Positions 43,486 to 52,025 of a stretch of DNA of 64,000 nucleotides are shown here, in pieces. Position numbers and translations under genes: made by a program. The notes beneath the pieces were generated by a model. That model saw nothing but the letters and a program-made list of their open reading frames with translations, was not told where the DNA came from and searched no databases. The first letter of the stretch is position 1; each line of letters starts with the position of its first letter. Origin of the DNA: Lentisphaerota bacterium (GTDB taxonomy: Bacteria; Verrucomicrobiota; Kiritimatiellia; RFP12; JAAYNR01); contig VGWG01000001.1 in assembly GCA_016873675.1 (NCBI GenBank), positions 19,021 through 83,020 on the forward strand. Direction: 5' to 3'.

Positions 43486-45855
43486 TCAGTCGCGGCCAAA
43501 GACCACTCCCGTGAGGTTGCTGGTGAGGTTCTCCACAAAGACCGCGGTCGGCAGAAACGTCCGGTTGGTCGCGATCGGCAGGATCGCGCCGCTCCAGCCG
43601 AGGCTCACCCAGTTGGTGTAGACGCCGGTGGTCGCGGTGTAGACCCGCGGGGTTTCGGCAAAGGCGTGGCGGCTGTCGTTGAACAGGAAGGCAAAGCCAC
43701 GCTCGATCTCGACCGAAGAAGCCAGATTGGTCGTGTCGTTAAGAATGACGACGGCCGTGAGGGTGGTCACGGCCGGGGTAGTGGTGGTGACGATGTTCGT
43801 GAGCACGAGGTGTTCGATGGCGTTGGTCGGGGCGATGTCGAGGCAATTGGAGATGAAGAAAACCGCTTGGTTCGCCACCGCCTCGCCCAGACCGTTGGTG
43901 ACCGCACCGCTGATGGAGAGGTCGCACGGAAACCAGATGAAATCGGCGGAGGTGTTGCTCCTCGGTGGTGCGCTGAAACGAACAAAAGGCGGGTCGTAGA
44001 CGCCGTGGCTGTCACCGCCGCTGCTGTGGGTGGGGTTGATGAAGAGGATGCGGTCTTCCCCGGTATGGTACCACTGGTGCGGGGCGGATATCGTGTAGGT
44101 GCCGTTGCTGATTGCCGCCGTGCGACCGGGGTAAATCCCGGACGGGATTTCGGCGCGGTCGAGGCACTGGGTGTAGAGATGGAACGCGCGCGAGAACGGA
44201 ACGGTGTGGGTGTCAAAGGTGGCACGATAAACGGATCCGGAAATCACCGCGTTCGGAAGCCATCGGAAGCGTGTGTACGCCGATTCGGTGACCGTGTTGA
44301 AACGGACGGGGCTGTTGAAGAAAACGCCCACAGTGTCATCTTCATCGTCATCCCAGAACCAGACGGCGTTGAGGGTGCCGCTCCAGCCGTACGGCACGGG
44401 GATCGTGTAGCGGCCGACATCGGCGGTGATGTCATCCCGCGTGATGCCGTCGCCGGCGGCGCGGAGGCGTACGCCGTCCACGGGCGTCGCGCATTCGCCG
44501 CAAACCACCTCGCCCGTGAGGACCAGGTCCGGCGGGAACCAGATGAAATCACGGTCGGTCTGGTCCTCGAGGACATCCCGAAAGAGATGGTGTTCGCCAG
44601 CCGCGCCGGTGCCGATGGCTTCGAACCGGCCACCGGGCGTCCGGGGATGGATAGGCGTGACACGCGCCTCCGAGCCGTCGTAAGGCCAACCGGAATCCAC
44701 GCCGATGCGGTAGGTGCCGTCGCTGCCGGTGATGGCTTGTCCGGCCATGGGGAAGTCGAGGATCACGCCTGGGACAGGTTCGGCCGTTCCTTGGCGGGTG
44801 ATGAGGCCCGAGAGGGTGATGTCGCTTTCTCGCCAGATGAAATCGAAGCCGTCGCGGCTGCCGGATGCGGGCCACCAGACGCGCCACCGCGGGGTGTAGC
44901 GTCCGGCGCGGCCGCTGGAGGGTTCCTGTGGCGTGAGGCGGATGGGCCGGCTCGTCTGGCGGGCCGTGACGCCGTAGACGCCTCCATCGGCCTGGATGAA
45001 CCCGGTTTGTCCGCCCGCGAGGTCGATAGCGACGGTGAGGGGCGTCCTGTCCGCCTGCAACACCTGCCCCGACAGGACGACCCTGTTGGTGGCTGAGACC
45101 AGCGGCGGGACGCGCGAATGCGGGAAGGTGACGCGGGCGGTGAGCGGAAGCGTCTGGCGGGCGAGAAAGGCCTTTCGGTCTTCATCGGCCATCCCTGAGG
45201 CCTTGCGCAAGGCGTCCGGCGGCACAAGCTCGATCAAGACATCGATGGAAGCCGGGAGGGTGTTGGTTGTGATCGCGGTGAGGGATTCAGCTTCGGGGTC
45301 TTCCGCAAGGGCAACGAAACGGAGGCGGGTCACGCCGTCCAGCACCTCGGTGACACGGGTGGTGTCGTTCGTCGCATAGGTGATCTCCCGGATGAGGGTC
45401 GAGATGGTGTTGGTTGTTTCGAGTCGCCAGCGCACACGACCATCCGGCGCAACGCCGACTGCAGACGGGGCTGGCGCGACGCGGTCGAATTCCGCAACGT
45501 TTGACCAAACGGCGTCATCGTCGTCAAAGGCCCATGGAGGACGGGTGGGCTCGTGGGCGAGGACAAAGGCATGGGAGAGGCTGGTGGCATGCAGGAGGTC
45601 TTCGACGATGAGGCCGAGCGCTGCGCGGCCCCGGCCCAGCGTTCGGGTGCGCGACGAGGCGCCCTGCCAGGTGTCAAAAGCGTTGTTTGTGCCCACGATC
45701 AGCGCGCCGACCAGAAGCATGAAGATAGCCATGGCCGCGATCAACTCGATGAGCGTAAAGCCGGATCTCGGGGGGGGGCGCGCGGGCAACGCTTTCGATA
45801 CTGTCGATAGTATCGATTTTATCGGTTTCCGATCAATCTTCAACCACGCGGCCAT
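43486..45855 (-). CDS. GspJ-like minor pseudopilin fused to carboxypeptidase-regulatory-like repeats
   Basis: 789 residues. A leader (RPPPRSG) and prepilin cleavage/TM segment G^FTLIELIAAMAIFMLLVGALI start a ~230-residue GspJ-like head (GRGRAALGLIVEDLLHATS, ITYATNDTTRVTEVLDGVTRLRF). The remaining ~500 residues contain about five related beta-sandwich-type units. Each ends near [DR]FxW..(D/N).x(L/I)(S/T)G.V, at FDFIWRESD (nt ~44850), DFIWFPPD (~44550), RFRWLPNA (~44270) and DFIWFPCD (~43945), with G-Y-x-(I/V) before each. GspJ itself is normally ~200 residues. The fused region looks like CarboxypepD_reg/Ig-type modules and is probably exposed at the pseudopilus tip. The N-terminal PIKSILSTVSKALPA is encoded by the locus C repeat. 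It overlaps the gspI-like gene by 23 bp. Confidence 0.82.
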   Translation of the reverse strand: MAAWLKIDRKPIKSILSTVSKALPARPPPRSGFTLIELIAAMAIFMLLVGALIVGTNNAFDTWQGASSRTRTLGRGRAALGLIVEDLLHATSLSHAFVLAHEPTRPPWAFDDDDAVWSNVAEFDRVAPAPSAVGVAPDGRVRWRLETTNTISTLIREITYATNDTTRVTEVLDGVTRLRFVALAEDPEAESLTAITTNTLPASIDVLIELVPPDALRKASGMADEDRKAFLARQTLPLTARVTFPHSRVPPLVSATNRVVLSGQVLQADRTPLTVAIDLAGGQTGFIQADGGVYGVTARQTSRPIRLTPQEPSSGRAGRYTPRWRVWWPASGSRDGFDFIWRESDITLSGLITRQGTAEPVPGVILDFPMAGQAITGSDGTYRIGVDSGWPYDGSEARVTPIHPRTPGGRFEAIGTGAAGEHHLFRDVLEDQTDRDFIWFPPDLVLTGEVVCGECATPVDGVRLRAAGDGITRDDITADVGRYTIPVPYGWSGTLNAVWFWDDDEDDTVGVFFNSPVRFNTVTESAYTRFRWLPNAVISGSVYRATFDTHTVPFSRAFHLYTQCLDRAEIPSGIYPGRTAAISNGTYTISAPHQWYHTGEDRILFINPTHSSGGDSHGVYDPPFVRFSAPPRSNTSADFIWFPCDLSISGAVTNGLGEAVANQAVFFISNCLDIAPTNAIEHLVLTNIVTTTTPAVTTLTAVVILNDTTNLASSVEIERGFAFLFNDSRHAFAETPRVYTATTGVYTNWVSLGWSGAILPIATNRTFLPTAVFVENLTSNLTGVVFGRD
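45795..45830. repeat. 9-nt-period array in the N-terminal coding region of the gspJ-like gene (locus C)
   Basis: 9-mers TCGATACTG, TCGATAGTA, TCGATTTTA, TCGGTTTCC in register. On the minus strand they encode the KPIKSILSTVSK stretch of the leader peptide of the fused pseudopilin, so the array has been taken into the gene start. Confidence 0.85.
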
Positions 45856-46489
45856 GGTTCAGTCCTTGGTAGGGGATGAATGTGAGGACGCTGTGCGATC
45901 GATCGCGGCGGTCGAACGCATTGGGCCAGATGTGGAGCGTCACGGCGACCAGGTTCACGTTCGTCGCGGGGCCGGTGACGTATTCGTAATCCGCGCCGAT
46001 GTAGAGCGCGTTGGTGGCGGTGGCGGTGATCTGAAGTTGGGCGGTCCATTGGCGGGTTCGGTGGGTGTCGACAAACGCCAGACGGGTGACGGTGCCATCG
46101 CCGTAAAGACGGGGCGTGTCGTTGATTGTTAAGGGGTCGACGCTGACGGCGTCCACGTATCCGGCGGGGATGTTCGTGGCGGTCTGAAAGGGGATGGAGA
46201 CGCCGTCTGTCGTTGTAAACGCCAGCCAGAACGCAGCCCAGTCGGACGGGCCGCCCGAGGCGCACAGAGTATCTGAGACGCCGCGCAGCGTGGTGAAGAC
46301 ATCATCCGCGAGGAGGGCACAACGGGTATCGTTCTCGGCGTCAACCGCTCCCTGCACGGCCAGGCGGCCGAGGCCGATGAGCGCGAGAAAGGCGACGCCG
46401 ATGATGAGCGAGGCAAAGGCGATTTCGATGAGGGTGTAGCCTGCGCGGCGTCGGCGTGAGCGCGATACGATCACGGGCGTAGTGTTCAT
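45833..46489 (-). CDS. GspI-like minor pseudopilin
   Basis: 218 residues. Basic leader (SRSRRRRAG) and prepilin motif G^YTLIEIAFASLIIGVAFLALIG with Glu5 present. The mature part is a Thr/Asn-rich beta domain (DTRCALLADDVFTTLRGV; LYIGADYEYVTGPATNVNL). GspI forms the tip complex with GspJ and GspK. Its start overlaps the end of the GspH-like gene as ATGA. The head is longer than in E. coli GspI (~125). Confidence 0.75.
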   Translation of the reverse strand: MNTTPVIVSRSRRRRAGYTLIEIAFASLIIGVAFLALIGLGRLAVQGAVDAENDTRCALLADDVFTTLRGVSDTLCASGGPSDWAAFWLAFTTTDGVSIPFQTATNIPAGYVDAVSVDPLTINDTPRLYGDGTVTRLAFVDTHRTRQWTAQLQITATATNALYIGADYEYVTGPATNVNLVAVTLHIWPNAFDRRDRSHSVLTFIPYQGLNHGRVVED

Positions 46490-47025
46490 AGTTCACCTTC
46501 CAGACTGCGCGGGATGCCGGTGAGAGGGTCCAGGCGGATGCTGCGGGAGGTGGATGCGCCGTTGCGGGTGATTCCGATGGTGACGACCACCGGGTCGCTG
46601 TCGAGATCGGGCTGGGTGCGGCCGTCGGGGAGGAATTGGATGACAAACGGGCCGAGATCCGGATGGATCGTCGCCCATGCATTGGAAACCGAGAGGGACG
46701 AGCGCAGGGGGAGGAAGGTGGTTTCGGAGACAGGCGTGTTGAAATCGTTGGTAAAAGCGAAGCAATACCCTCGAGGCGGGTAGCCGGGCGCGTTCGTTGT
46801 CACCCCGAGGGCCAGCCCGATGGGCATGCGCCTGAGAATGGCCATCTGGCGCGCGTGGGAAAGCGCTGCAGTGATCTGGTCTTCGGCGCCCCGGACCGCC
46901 GCGCCGTGTTGCCAGCCCAGAAACGCCCCCGTCATCGCGCCGAGGATCAGCAGGAGAATGGCGAGCACGGATGCCAGTTCGAGAACGGAGAAGCCGTGTC
47001 GGCCAGTGCGTGTGCGCACAGTCAT
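46486..47025 (-). CDS. GspH-like minor pseudopilin
   Basis: 179 residues, close to GspH size. Leader TRTGRHG and motif G^FSVLELASVLAILLLILGAM with Glu5; the ITAALSHARQMAILRRMPIGLAL segment is the typical alpha-helix start followed by the beta-roll (PRGYCFAFTNDF; VTIGITRNGASTSRSI, GIPRSLEGEL). The stop overlaps the next start (ATGA) and its own start overlaps the preceding gene by 4 bp, so the pseudopilins are translationally coupled. Confidence 0.75.
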   Translation of the reverse strand: MTVRTRTGRHGFSVLELASVLAILLLILGAMTGAFLGWQHGAAVRGAEDQITAALSHARQMAILRRMPIGLALGVTTNAPGYPPRGYCFAFTNDFNTPVSETTFLPLRSSLSVSNAWATIHPDLGPFVIQFLPDGRTQPDLDSDPVVVTIGITRNGASTSRSIRLDPLTGIPRSLEGEL

Positions 47026-47597
47026 CGGGGCACCCCCGCGGAAAAGATCAGGTTATCGGCGTCTGAGACGATGCGGCCGGGAGGACCGAAGGAGAAGGCG
47101 ACGACATCGCTCCATCCGACCGGGCGTCCCGCGATCTCGTCTGGGGGATGGATCACAATCGCGTAGGGGGTTCCCCAAGGATCGAGAAAGCGATCACCGT
47201 CTCGGAGGCGCGAGTCCGGGATGTCCAGAAAGCGAATGCCGCGGGGGTTGGCGCTGTCATCGGCCGGTGTCAGGGCGAGAATGACGTCAGCGAGGTCTGG
47301 CGCGCCGGATGCATCGAGATTGAGCGCCGCCGGATTGGCCCACGCCGGGAGGTTGGTTCCGACGATGAGGAAGGACGAGGTCCCCGTATCGTCGACAATG
47401 GCTTCGAGCCCCGGCCAGAATCCGTAGGTCTGGCGGTAGCGGATGATCGCCTGGGACAAGGCGGTTGCGTCGGCTGCCGCCTGTTTCTTCTGGGCGGCGC
47501 GGATGCTCAGTTTCACGGCGGGGAGAATCAAGCCGAAGAGGGTGGCGAGGATCACCATCACCCCGAGCAACTCGACGATGGTAAAGGCGCGTTTCAT
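47022..47597 (-). CDS. Type IV pilin-like protein (GspG/T2SS type)
   Basis: 191 residues. Short leader MKRA and motif A^FTIVELLGVMVILATLFGLILP, with Ala rather than Gly at -1, which prepilin peptidases can accept. The helix continues with KLSIRAAQKKQAAADATALSQAIIRYR, and the body has FWPGLEAI and RFLDPWGTPYAIVIHP, the GspG-type calcium/PWG-G motif region. It sits immediately beside the next gene (stop and start adjacent). Confidence 0.8.
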   Translation of the reverse strand: MKRAFTIVELLGVMVILATLFGLILPAVKLSIRAAQKKQAAADATALSQAIIRYRQTYGFWPGLEAIVDDTGTSSFLIVGTNLPAWANPAALNLDASGAPDLADVILALTPADDSANPRGIRFLDIPDSRLRDGDRFLDPWGTPYAIVIHPPDEIAGRPVGWSDVVAFSFGPPGRIVSDADNLIFSAGVPR

Positions 47598-48299
47598 TTA
47601 CTCCACCCAACTCCCAAAATAGCGCGGCGGACCGCCGTCTGCGGCTGCGCCCACGCTGTACTCGGGATTCTCGGTCCACACGACGACCGAGCGGAAGATG
47701 TTGGTCGCCGGCACCCCAAATTCGCTTGGAAAATGAACCGTGATCTGATTATCGCCATTGCTATCGAAAATGACCACATAGGTGTTGGGGGTCTTGCCGG
47801 CGAGGGGAATCGTGCGATCACGCCCCCAGGCGTTGACCGGATCGGCCTGGGCATTGAAGCGGGCGAGTTCGAGGAACGCGATCTTATCGGCGTTGTAGGT
47901 CGTGATGCCGGCGGGGATCTCGACGATGCTGGTGATGTTCGATCCTTCGAGCATCCGCGCGAGCGGGGCGAGGAGCTCGTACTGGGCATCCCCATTGACA
48001 TCCGTGCGCGGGACATCGCCGATCATCTCCGCGTTCGGCCAATACTGATAGTGCGCGTAAAATTGCTTCCAGGCGGCCTCGATGTTTTTAATCTCGCCGC
48101 AGGTGATGGTTTGGCGGCTGAAGCGGCGGACGGCGCGCACGGTGCTGACGAGCATTCCGAGGATAATGCTGATGATGGAGATGACAAGCAAGAGTTCGAC
48201 GAGGGTAAAGGCGCGGCGGCCAACCGCGCCCAATCCGAAGCGGGAGCCGTCCGTCACGAGGGGTGTGCGGACGTCAGTTTGAAAAATAGATGTTGTCAT
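47598..48299 (-). CDS. Type IV pilin-like protein (GspG/T2SS type)
   Basis: 233 residues. Long leader of ~30 residues, motif A^FTLVELLLVISIISIILGMLV, then a helix with GEIKNIEAAWKQFYAHYQYWPNA. The globular part includes DPVNAWGRDRTIPLAGKTPNTYVVIFDSNGDNQITVHF, where DSNGDNQ is a calcium-binding-like loop as in GspG. It ends RYFGSWVE. Three GspG-like pilins in tandem is more than the usual single major pseudopilin. Confidence 0.8.
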   Translation of the reverse strand: MTTSIFQTDVRTPLVTDGSRFGLGAVGRRAFTLVELLLVISIISIILGMLVSTVRAVRRFSRQTITCGEIKNIEAAWKQFYAHYQYWPNAEMIGDVPRTDVNGDAQYELLAPLARMLEGSNITSIVEIPAGITTYNADKIAFLELARFNAQADPVNAWGRDRTIPLAGKTPNTYVVIFDSNGDNQITVHFPSEFGVPATNIFRSVVVWTENPEYSVGAAADGGPPRYFGSWVE

Positions 48300-48813
48300 G
48301 GGGTGTTTCTGGATTACCGTCCGGGCCCGCCGAATACAGGGAATGGCTTGACGCGGTGGCTGCCGCGTTGGTGCGGGCCTCGTAGAAATAGAACTGCCGC
48401 CACGGGTCCTGAAGCGGCATGTCGCGGAAGAATGCGGTCATGGCGAGCGTGTTCGACCCAGCACCGGCGGCGGCGTAATCCGTTGGCTGTTCGGCGACCG
48501 TGAGGCGTGTGATCGGAACCGTATTGGACACAAGGCCACCAACGGTGTCGTCGGGGGACGTCGGATACTCGCCGAAGGTGTCGTGCCACCGGCTTAAAGC
48601 CACGGACCATTCGCCGAGATCGGCCCGGGCCTGGTTGATCCGGGTGGCCGTGTCGGCATAGCGGCCGAGGCCGATGACCAGCCCGATCAGGATGGCGAAG
48701 ATGATCATGACGAAGAGAACCTCGACGAGGGTCAGTCCGGCGCGGGCACCCGCCGCAGTCCGATTTCGGGGCGACGCGCCCGGAACGCCGAACCCTGAAC
48801 CCCGACCCCTCAT
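48274..48813 (-). CDS. Type IV pilin-like protein (GspG/T2SS type)
   Basis: 179 residues. Leader of ~25 residues ending AG, motif G^LTLVEVLFVMIIFAILIGLVI, and ADLGEWSVALSRWHDTFGEYPTSP then PLQDPWRQFYFYEARTN, with a final SAGPDGNPETPHDNIYFSN resembling the GspG C-terminal calcium site (D-G-x2-T/H-D-D/N). It starts 1 bp after the gspE stop and overlaps the next pilin by 26 bp. It is the best candidate for the major pseudopilin. Confidence 0.82.
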   Translation of the reverse strand: MRGRGSGFGVPGASPRNRTAAGARAGLTLVEVLFVMIIFAILIGLVIGLGRYADTATRINQARADLGEWSVALSRWHDTFGEYPTSPDDTVGGLVSNTVPITRLTVAEQPTDYAAAGAGSNTLAMTAFFRDMPLQDPWRQFYFYEARTNAAATASSHSLYSAGPDGNPETPHDNIYFSN

Positions 48814-48814
48814 G

Positions 48815-50599
48815 CTAGACCTCCATCCGGCCGGCGACGCGCAGCACCTCGTCGACCGAAGTGCGGCCCTCGATGACGCGGAGCCAGCCGTCCTGGCGGA
48901 GCGTCACCATGCCGTGCTTCAACGCTTCGTCCTTGATGATGTTGGCGGGCTGGCGGGAGACAACGAGCGCGCGCAGCGGATCGTTCATGATCATCACTTC
49001 GTTGATGGCGCTGCGACTGCGATACCCGGTGAAATTGCAGTTGGGACAGCCGTGGCCGATGACAAACCGGGCGGAGTCGATGCGGTCCGGGTAGAAAGCG
49101 GCGATCTCGTCGCGGAGCGGCTGCGGCGGGTGGAACGGCTCGGTGCAAAGCGGACAGACGCGCCGCACCAACCGCTGGGCAACAATGCCCTCGACGCACG
49201 AGGCGATGAGGTAAGGCTCAACCCCCATGTCGGTCAGACGGGTGACGGCCGACGGGGCGTCATTGGTGTGCAGCGTGGAGAGGACGAGATGGCCGGTGAG
49301 CGACGCGCGCACCGCAATGTCGGCGGTTTCGGAGTCGCGGATTTCACCGATCAAAATCACGTCGGGGTCGTGACGGAGGATCGAGCGCAAGGCTGTGGCA
49401 AACGTCAAATCGATTTTGCTGTGAACCTGCATCTGGCTGATGCCGGCCATCTGGTATTCGACGGGATCCTCGACGGTGATGATCTTGACCCCGGTGGTGT
49501 TGATCCGGGAGAGAAGGGCGTAGAGGGTTGTCGTCTTGCCGCTGCCGGTGGGGCCGGTCATCAGGATGACCCCGTGCGGGAGTTCGGTGAGCTTGGCGAT
49601 TTTGGGAAGTTGGTTGGATGAGAGCCCGAGCTTGTCGAGGTCGACCGAAATGGAGCCGCGGTTGAGGATGCGCAGACAGCAGGTCTCGCCCCATCCGGTC
49701 GGCAATACCGAGACGCGTAGGTCGTAGTCGCTCGCCCCGCAACGAACCTTGATGCGCCCGTCGTGGGGTTTGCGGCGTTCCGTGATGTCGGCGTTGGCCA
49801 TGATCTTGACGGCCGAGGCGACGGCGCGCTTGAGGCGCTCCACGCCCTTGGGCAGGGGGATCTCTTGCAGTATGCCGTCCACGCGGTAGCGGAGGCGGAG
49901 GGCGTGCTCAAACGGCTCGATGTGAATGTCGGTCACGTCCATGCGGATCGCCTCGGCGATCACCATGTTGATGAACCGGACCATACCGGTCTCTTCGGTG
50001 TGGACGGCGATGTCTGCGTCGCTCGCGACGTTCTCGGCGTCCTCGGCCTCGGCAATCAGCTGGTCGATCGTCTCGGCGCCCAAGCCATAGAAATGGGTCA
50101 GCGAGCGGGCAACATCGGTCGTGGGGACGAGCACCCAGTCGATCCCGGTATCGAGCACCATCCGCAGGCCATCTACGGTGGTGAGCGAAGGGACACGGTT
50201 CACGGCCAGGGACAGAATGCCGCTGTGAAGCGTCAGCGGGACGATGCGGTGGCGCAAGGCGATTTTGGCCGGAACCTTGGCGACGGCGTCAGGATCGATC
50301 TTGAACTCGCCGATATTTTTAAAAGGGATGCCGCTCAACTCGGCGAAGCGCGCGAGGAGCGCCTTCTCGTCGATGGCCGATTCATCGAAAAGCAGGGTGT
50401 CAAGGGTTTTGCCGGTGAGCGAGGCGCGCCCCTGCATCTCGCCGAGCTGGGCCTCGGTGAGCAGGCCGTCCTGAATCAGGCGTTCGGCCAGTTCGAGCAC
50501 CATGCCGGCGTCGTAATAACGGAGAAAGGCGCCGTGATCGGGGCGCTTCTCGTCCGGCCGGTTGGCGGCCGCCAAAAGAGGGGTGTCGGGTTCGCTCAT
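48815..50599 (-). CDS. gspE: Type II secretion / type IV pilus assembly ATPase GspE/PilB
   Basis: 594 residues. N-terminal GSPII_E domain (residues ~50-190, LTEAQLGEMQ and PFKNIGEFKIDPDAVAKVPAKIA), then the ATPase with Walker A GPTGSGKTTT (348-357), Asp box, Walker B region VILIGEIRDSETADIA (412-427) and LSTLHTNDA His box, followed by a zinc-binding tetracysteine CPLC (near 480) and CPNC (near 518). It powers pseudopilus assembly. It overlaps the PilP/GspC-like gene by 4 bp. The platform protein GspF that it normally drives is not in the cluster. Confidence 0.95.
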   Translation of the reverse strand: MSEPDTPLLAAANRPDEKRPDHGAFLRYYDAGMVLELAERLIQDGLLTEAQLGEMQGRASLTGKTLDTLLFDESAIDEKALLARFAELSGIPFKNIGEFKIDPDAVAKVPAKIALRHRIVPLTLHSGILSLAVNRVPSLTTVDGLRMVLDTGIDWVLVPTTDVARSLTHFYGLGAETIDQLIAEAEDAENVASDADIAVHTEETGMVRFINMVIAEAIRMDVTDIHIEPFEHALRLRYRVDGILQEIPLPKGVERLKRAVASAVKIMANADITERRKPHDGRIKVRCGASDYDLRVSVLPTGWGETCCLRILNRGSISVDLDKLGLSSNQLPKIAKLTELPHGVILMTGPTGSGKTTTLYALLSRINTTGVKIITVEDPVEYQMAGISQMQVHSKIDLTFATALRSILRHDPDVILIGEIRDSETADIAVRASLTGHLVLSTLHTNDAPSAVTRLTDMGVEPYLIASCVEGIVAQRLVRRVCPLCTEPFHPPQPLRDEIAAFYPDRIDSARFVIGHGCPNCNFTGYRSRSAINEVMIMNDPLRALVVSRQPANIIKDEALKHGMVTLRQDGWLRVIEGRTSVDEVLRVAGRMEV

Positions 50600-51258
50600 G
50601 GCTTCGTCGGCTCCGGGGGCAGATCGATGGCTTCATTGATGGCCAGGAGAACCTCTGTGCCACTCGGGAGGAGAAGTGTGGCGTGACGGATATCGGCCTC
50701 CACAAGGGTGGCGCCGCGCAGGGTGTCGCCGGGCAGCTTGAAGACCGAGGTGTCGGCGATCGAGTCGTGGAATAGAGCCGCAGTCCGGCCGTCTGGCCGC
50801 TTGAAAAACCCCGTGTAGGTCAGTCGGGGCGCGACGACCGGGGTCGCGACGGCACCCCCCGTGGTGTTATTGGGAGACGGACGCAGGTGAGCGAACAAGT
50901 TGGTGGCGGAGAACGTTATCGGGTTGTTCGTCAAAAGGTTCGGCCGTGTCCACGTGCCTTTCCTGATGGCCTCAAGCGTGTCGGGATTGGCCGCGAGTGA
51001 TTCAAGGGTGGGCCGAAACGGATTGACCGGCAATTCATGCACGGCGGCGAGCTGGTTGGTTGCGAAGGCGATGAGACCGAGATCCTTGCCGGGCTTGAAC
51101 AGCGCGCGCCCCGTGACCGGTTCTTCAGGCGGTGGACGATGGGCGGCGGCAATCTCGACCCACCCCCGCCACGCGGAAACGCCTAGCAAGACCGCCAGCG
51201 CCAGCACGAAAAGCGCCTTCGCGTTGGTCTGCATCAGGAATTTCCAAAGTTTTTCCAT
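50596..51258 (-). CDS. GspC/PilP-like inner membrane linker
   Basis: 220 residues with one N-terminal TM (AKALFVLALAVLLGVSAW). The periplasmic part is Pro/Asn-rich and ends in a beta-domain (LTYTGFFKRPDGRTAALFHDS, then DTLRGATLVEADIRHATLLLPSGTEVLLAI) resembling the PilP/GspC HR domain that contacts the secretin N0 domain. It lies between the PilO-like and gspE genes. The assignment is positional plus this motif. Confidence 0.65.
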   Translation of the reverse strand: MEKLWKFLMQTNAKALFVLALAVLLGVSAWRGWVEIAAAHRPPPEEPVTGRALFKPGKDLGLIAFATNQLAAVHELPVNPFRPTLESLAANPDTLEAIRKGTWTRPNLLTNNPITFSATNLFAHLRPSPNNTTGGAVATPVVAPRLTYTGFFKRPDGRTAALFHDSIADTSVFKLPGDTLRGATLVEADIRHATLLLPSGTEVLLAINEAIDLPPEPTKP

Positions 51259-51275
51259 GTGGATGCTCCCCGAAT

Positions 51276-52025
51276 TTACTCAAAGACAAGCGCGCTGAGG
51301 ACCGCCTGAATCCGCAGGCGCGATTCGAGATCGGGGCCCGACATCGCCCGGATGGCGTGAAAAGCGAAGACGCGGTCTTCCTCAAAGACGGACTGGAAGA
51401 GCTGATAGAGATTGACGAAGTCGGCGTCGAAGGTGACCTGGACCGGATATTCGGTGAACACGATGCGGCCGTCCGGACCGGGATGTTCAACCGCCCCCAT
51501 CGGCGCGAGTGCGACCAGTTGCTGAATGCGGTTGTCGAGGGCGAGGTCGGCCAGGTATTCGACGGCCTTGAGCTGGAGCATACGGTCGCGGATCTGCGCA
51601 TGGGTGGCGAGGGACTCGTCAAGCCCAAGATCGACCGGGATGAGCGGGATGCCGAGCGAATCGGACTTGGCGAGGAGACGCTGGCGGGTATTGAACAGCT
51701 CGACCTTGTATTCGATGCGCGCGACATTGGCGCGGCGCAACGCCTTCTGATTGGAGAAGGTGGCCAGCCTCAGGCACGCGGCCGTCCATTCGTTCTGCAG
51801 ACGCTGTTCGGCCAGAGTCTCCTGCTCGGCCACCTCCTTCAGGCTTTCCATGCTCAGGTTCGCGTAGGGGCTGCTGGCCAGTTGCTGGCGAATCTGTTCG
51901 TTTTCGGCGCGGACGCGCATCTGCGGCTGAAGCAGCAGGGTCCAGACCAGCACCAGGCCGAGGACGGCGAGAAAAAGGATCAGCGCGACCTGCTGGCGCT
52001 CGGAAATATGGGGGCGTCGGATCAT
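51276..52025 (-). CDS. PilO/GspM-like protein
   Basis: 249 residues. A TM near 12-32 (VALILFLAVLGLVLVWTLLL), a coiled coil (MRVRAENEQIRQQL, KEVAEQETLAEQRLQNEW), and a C-terminal ferredoxin-like domain with EYPVQVTFDADFVNLYQLFQSVFEE, the PilO/GspM signature. PilO pairs with PilN in the inner-membrane alignment complex. Starts overlap the PilM-PilN-like gene by 4 bp (ATGA). Confidence 0.75.
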   Translation of the reverse strand: MIRRPHISERQQVALILFLAVLGLVLVWTLLLQPQMRVRAENEQIRQQLASSPYANLSMESLKEVAEQETLAEQRLQNEWTAACLRLATFSNQKALRRANVARIEYKVELFNTRQRLLAKSDSLGIPLIPVDLGLDESLATHAQIRDRMLQLKAVEYLADLALDNRIQQLVALAPMGAVEHPGPDGRIVFTEYPVQVTFDADFVNLYQLFQSVFEEDRVFAFHAIRAMSGPDLESRLRIQAVLSALVFE

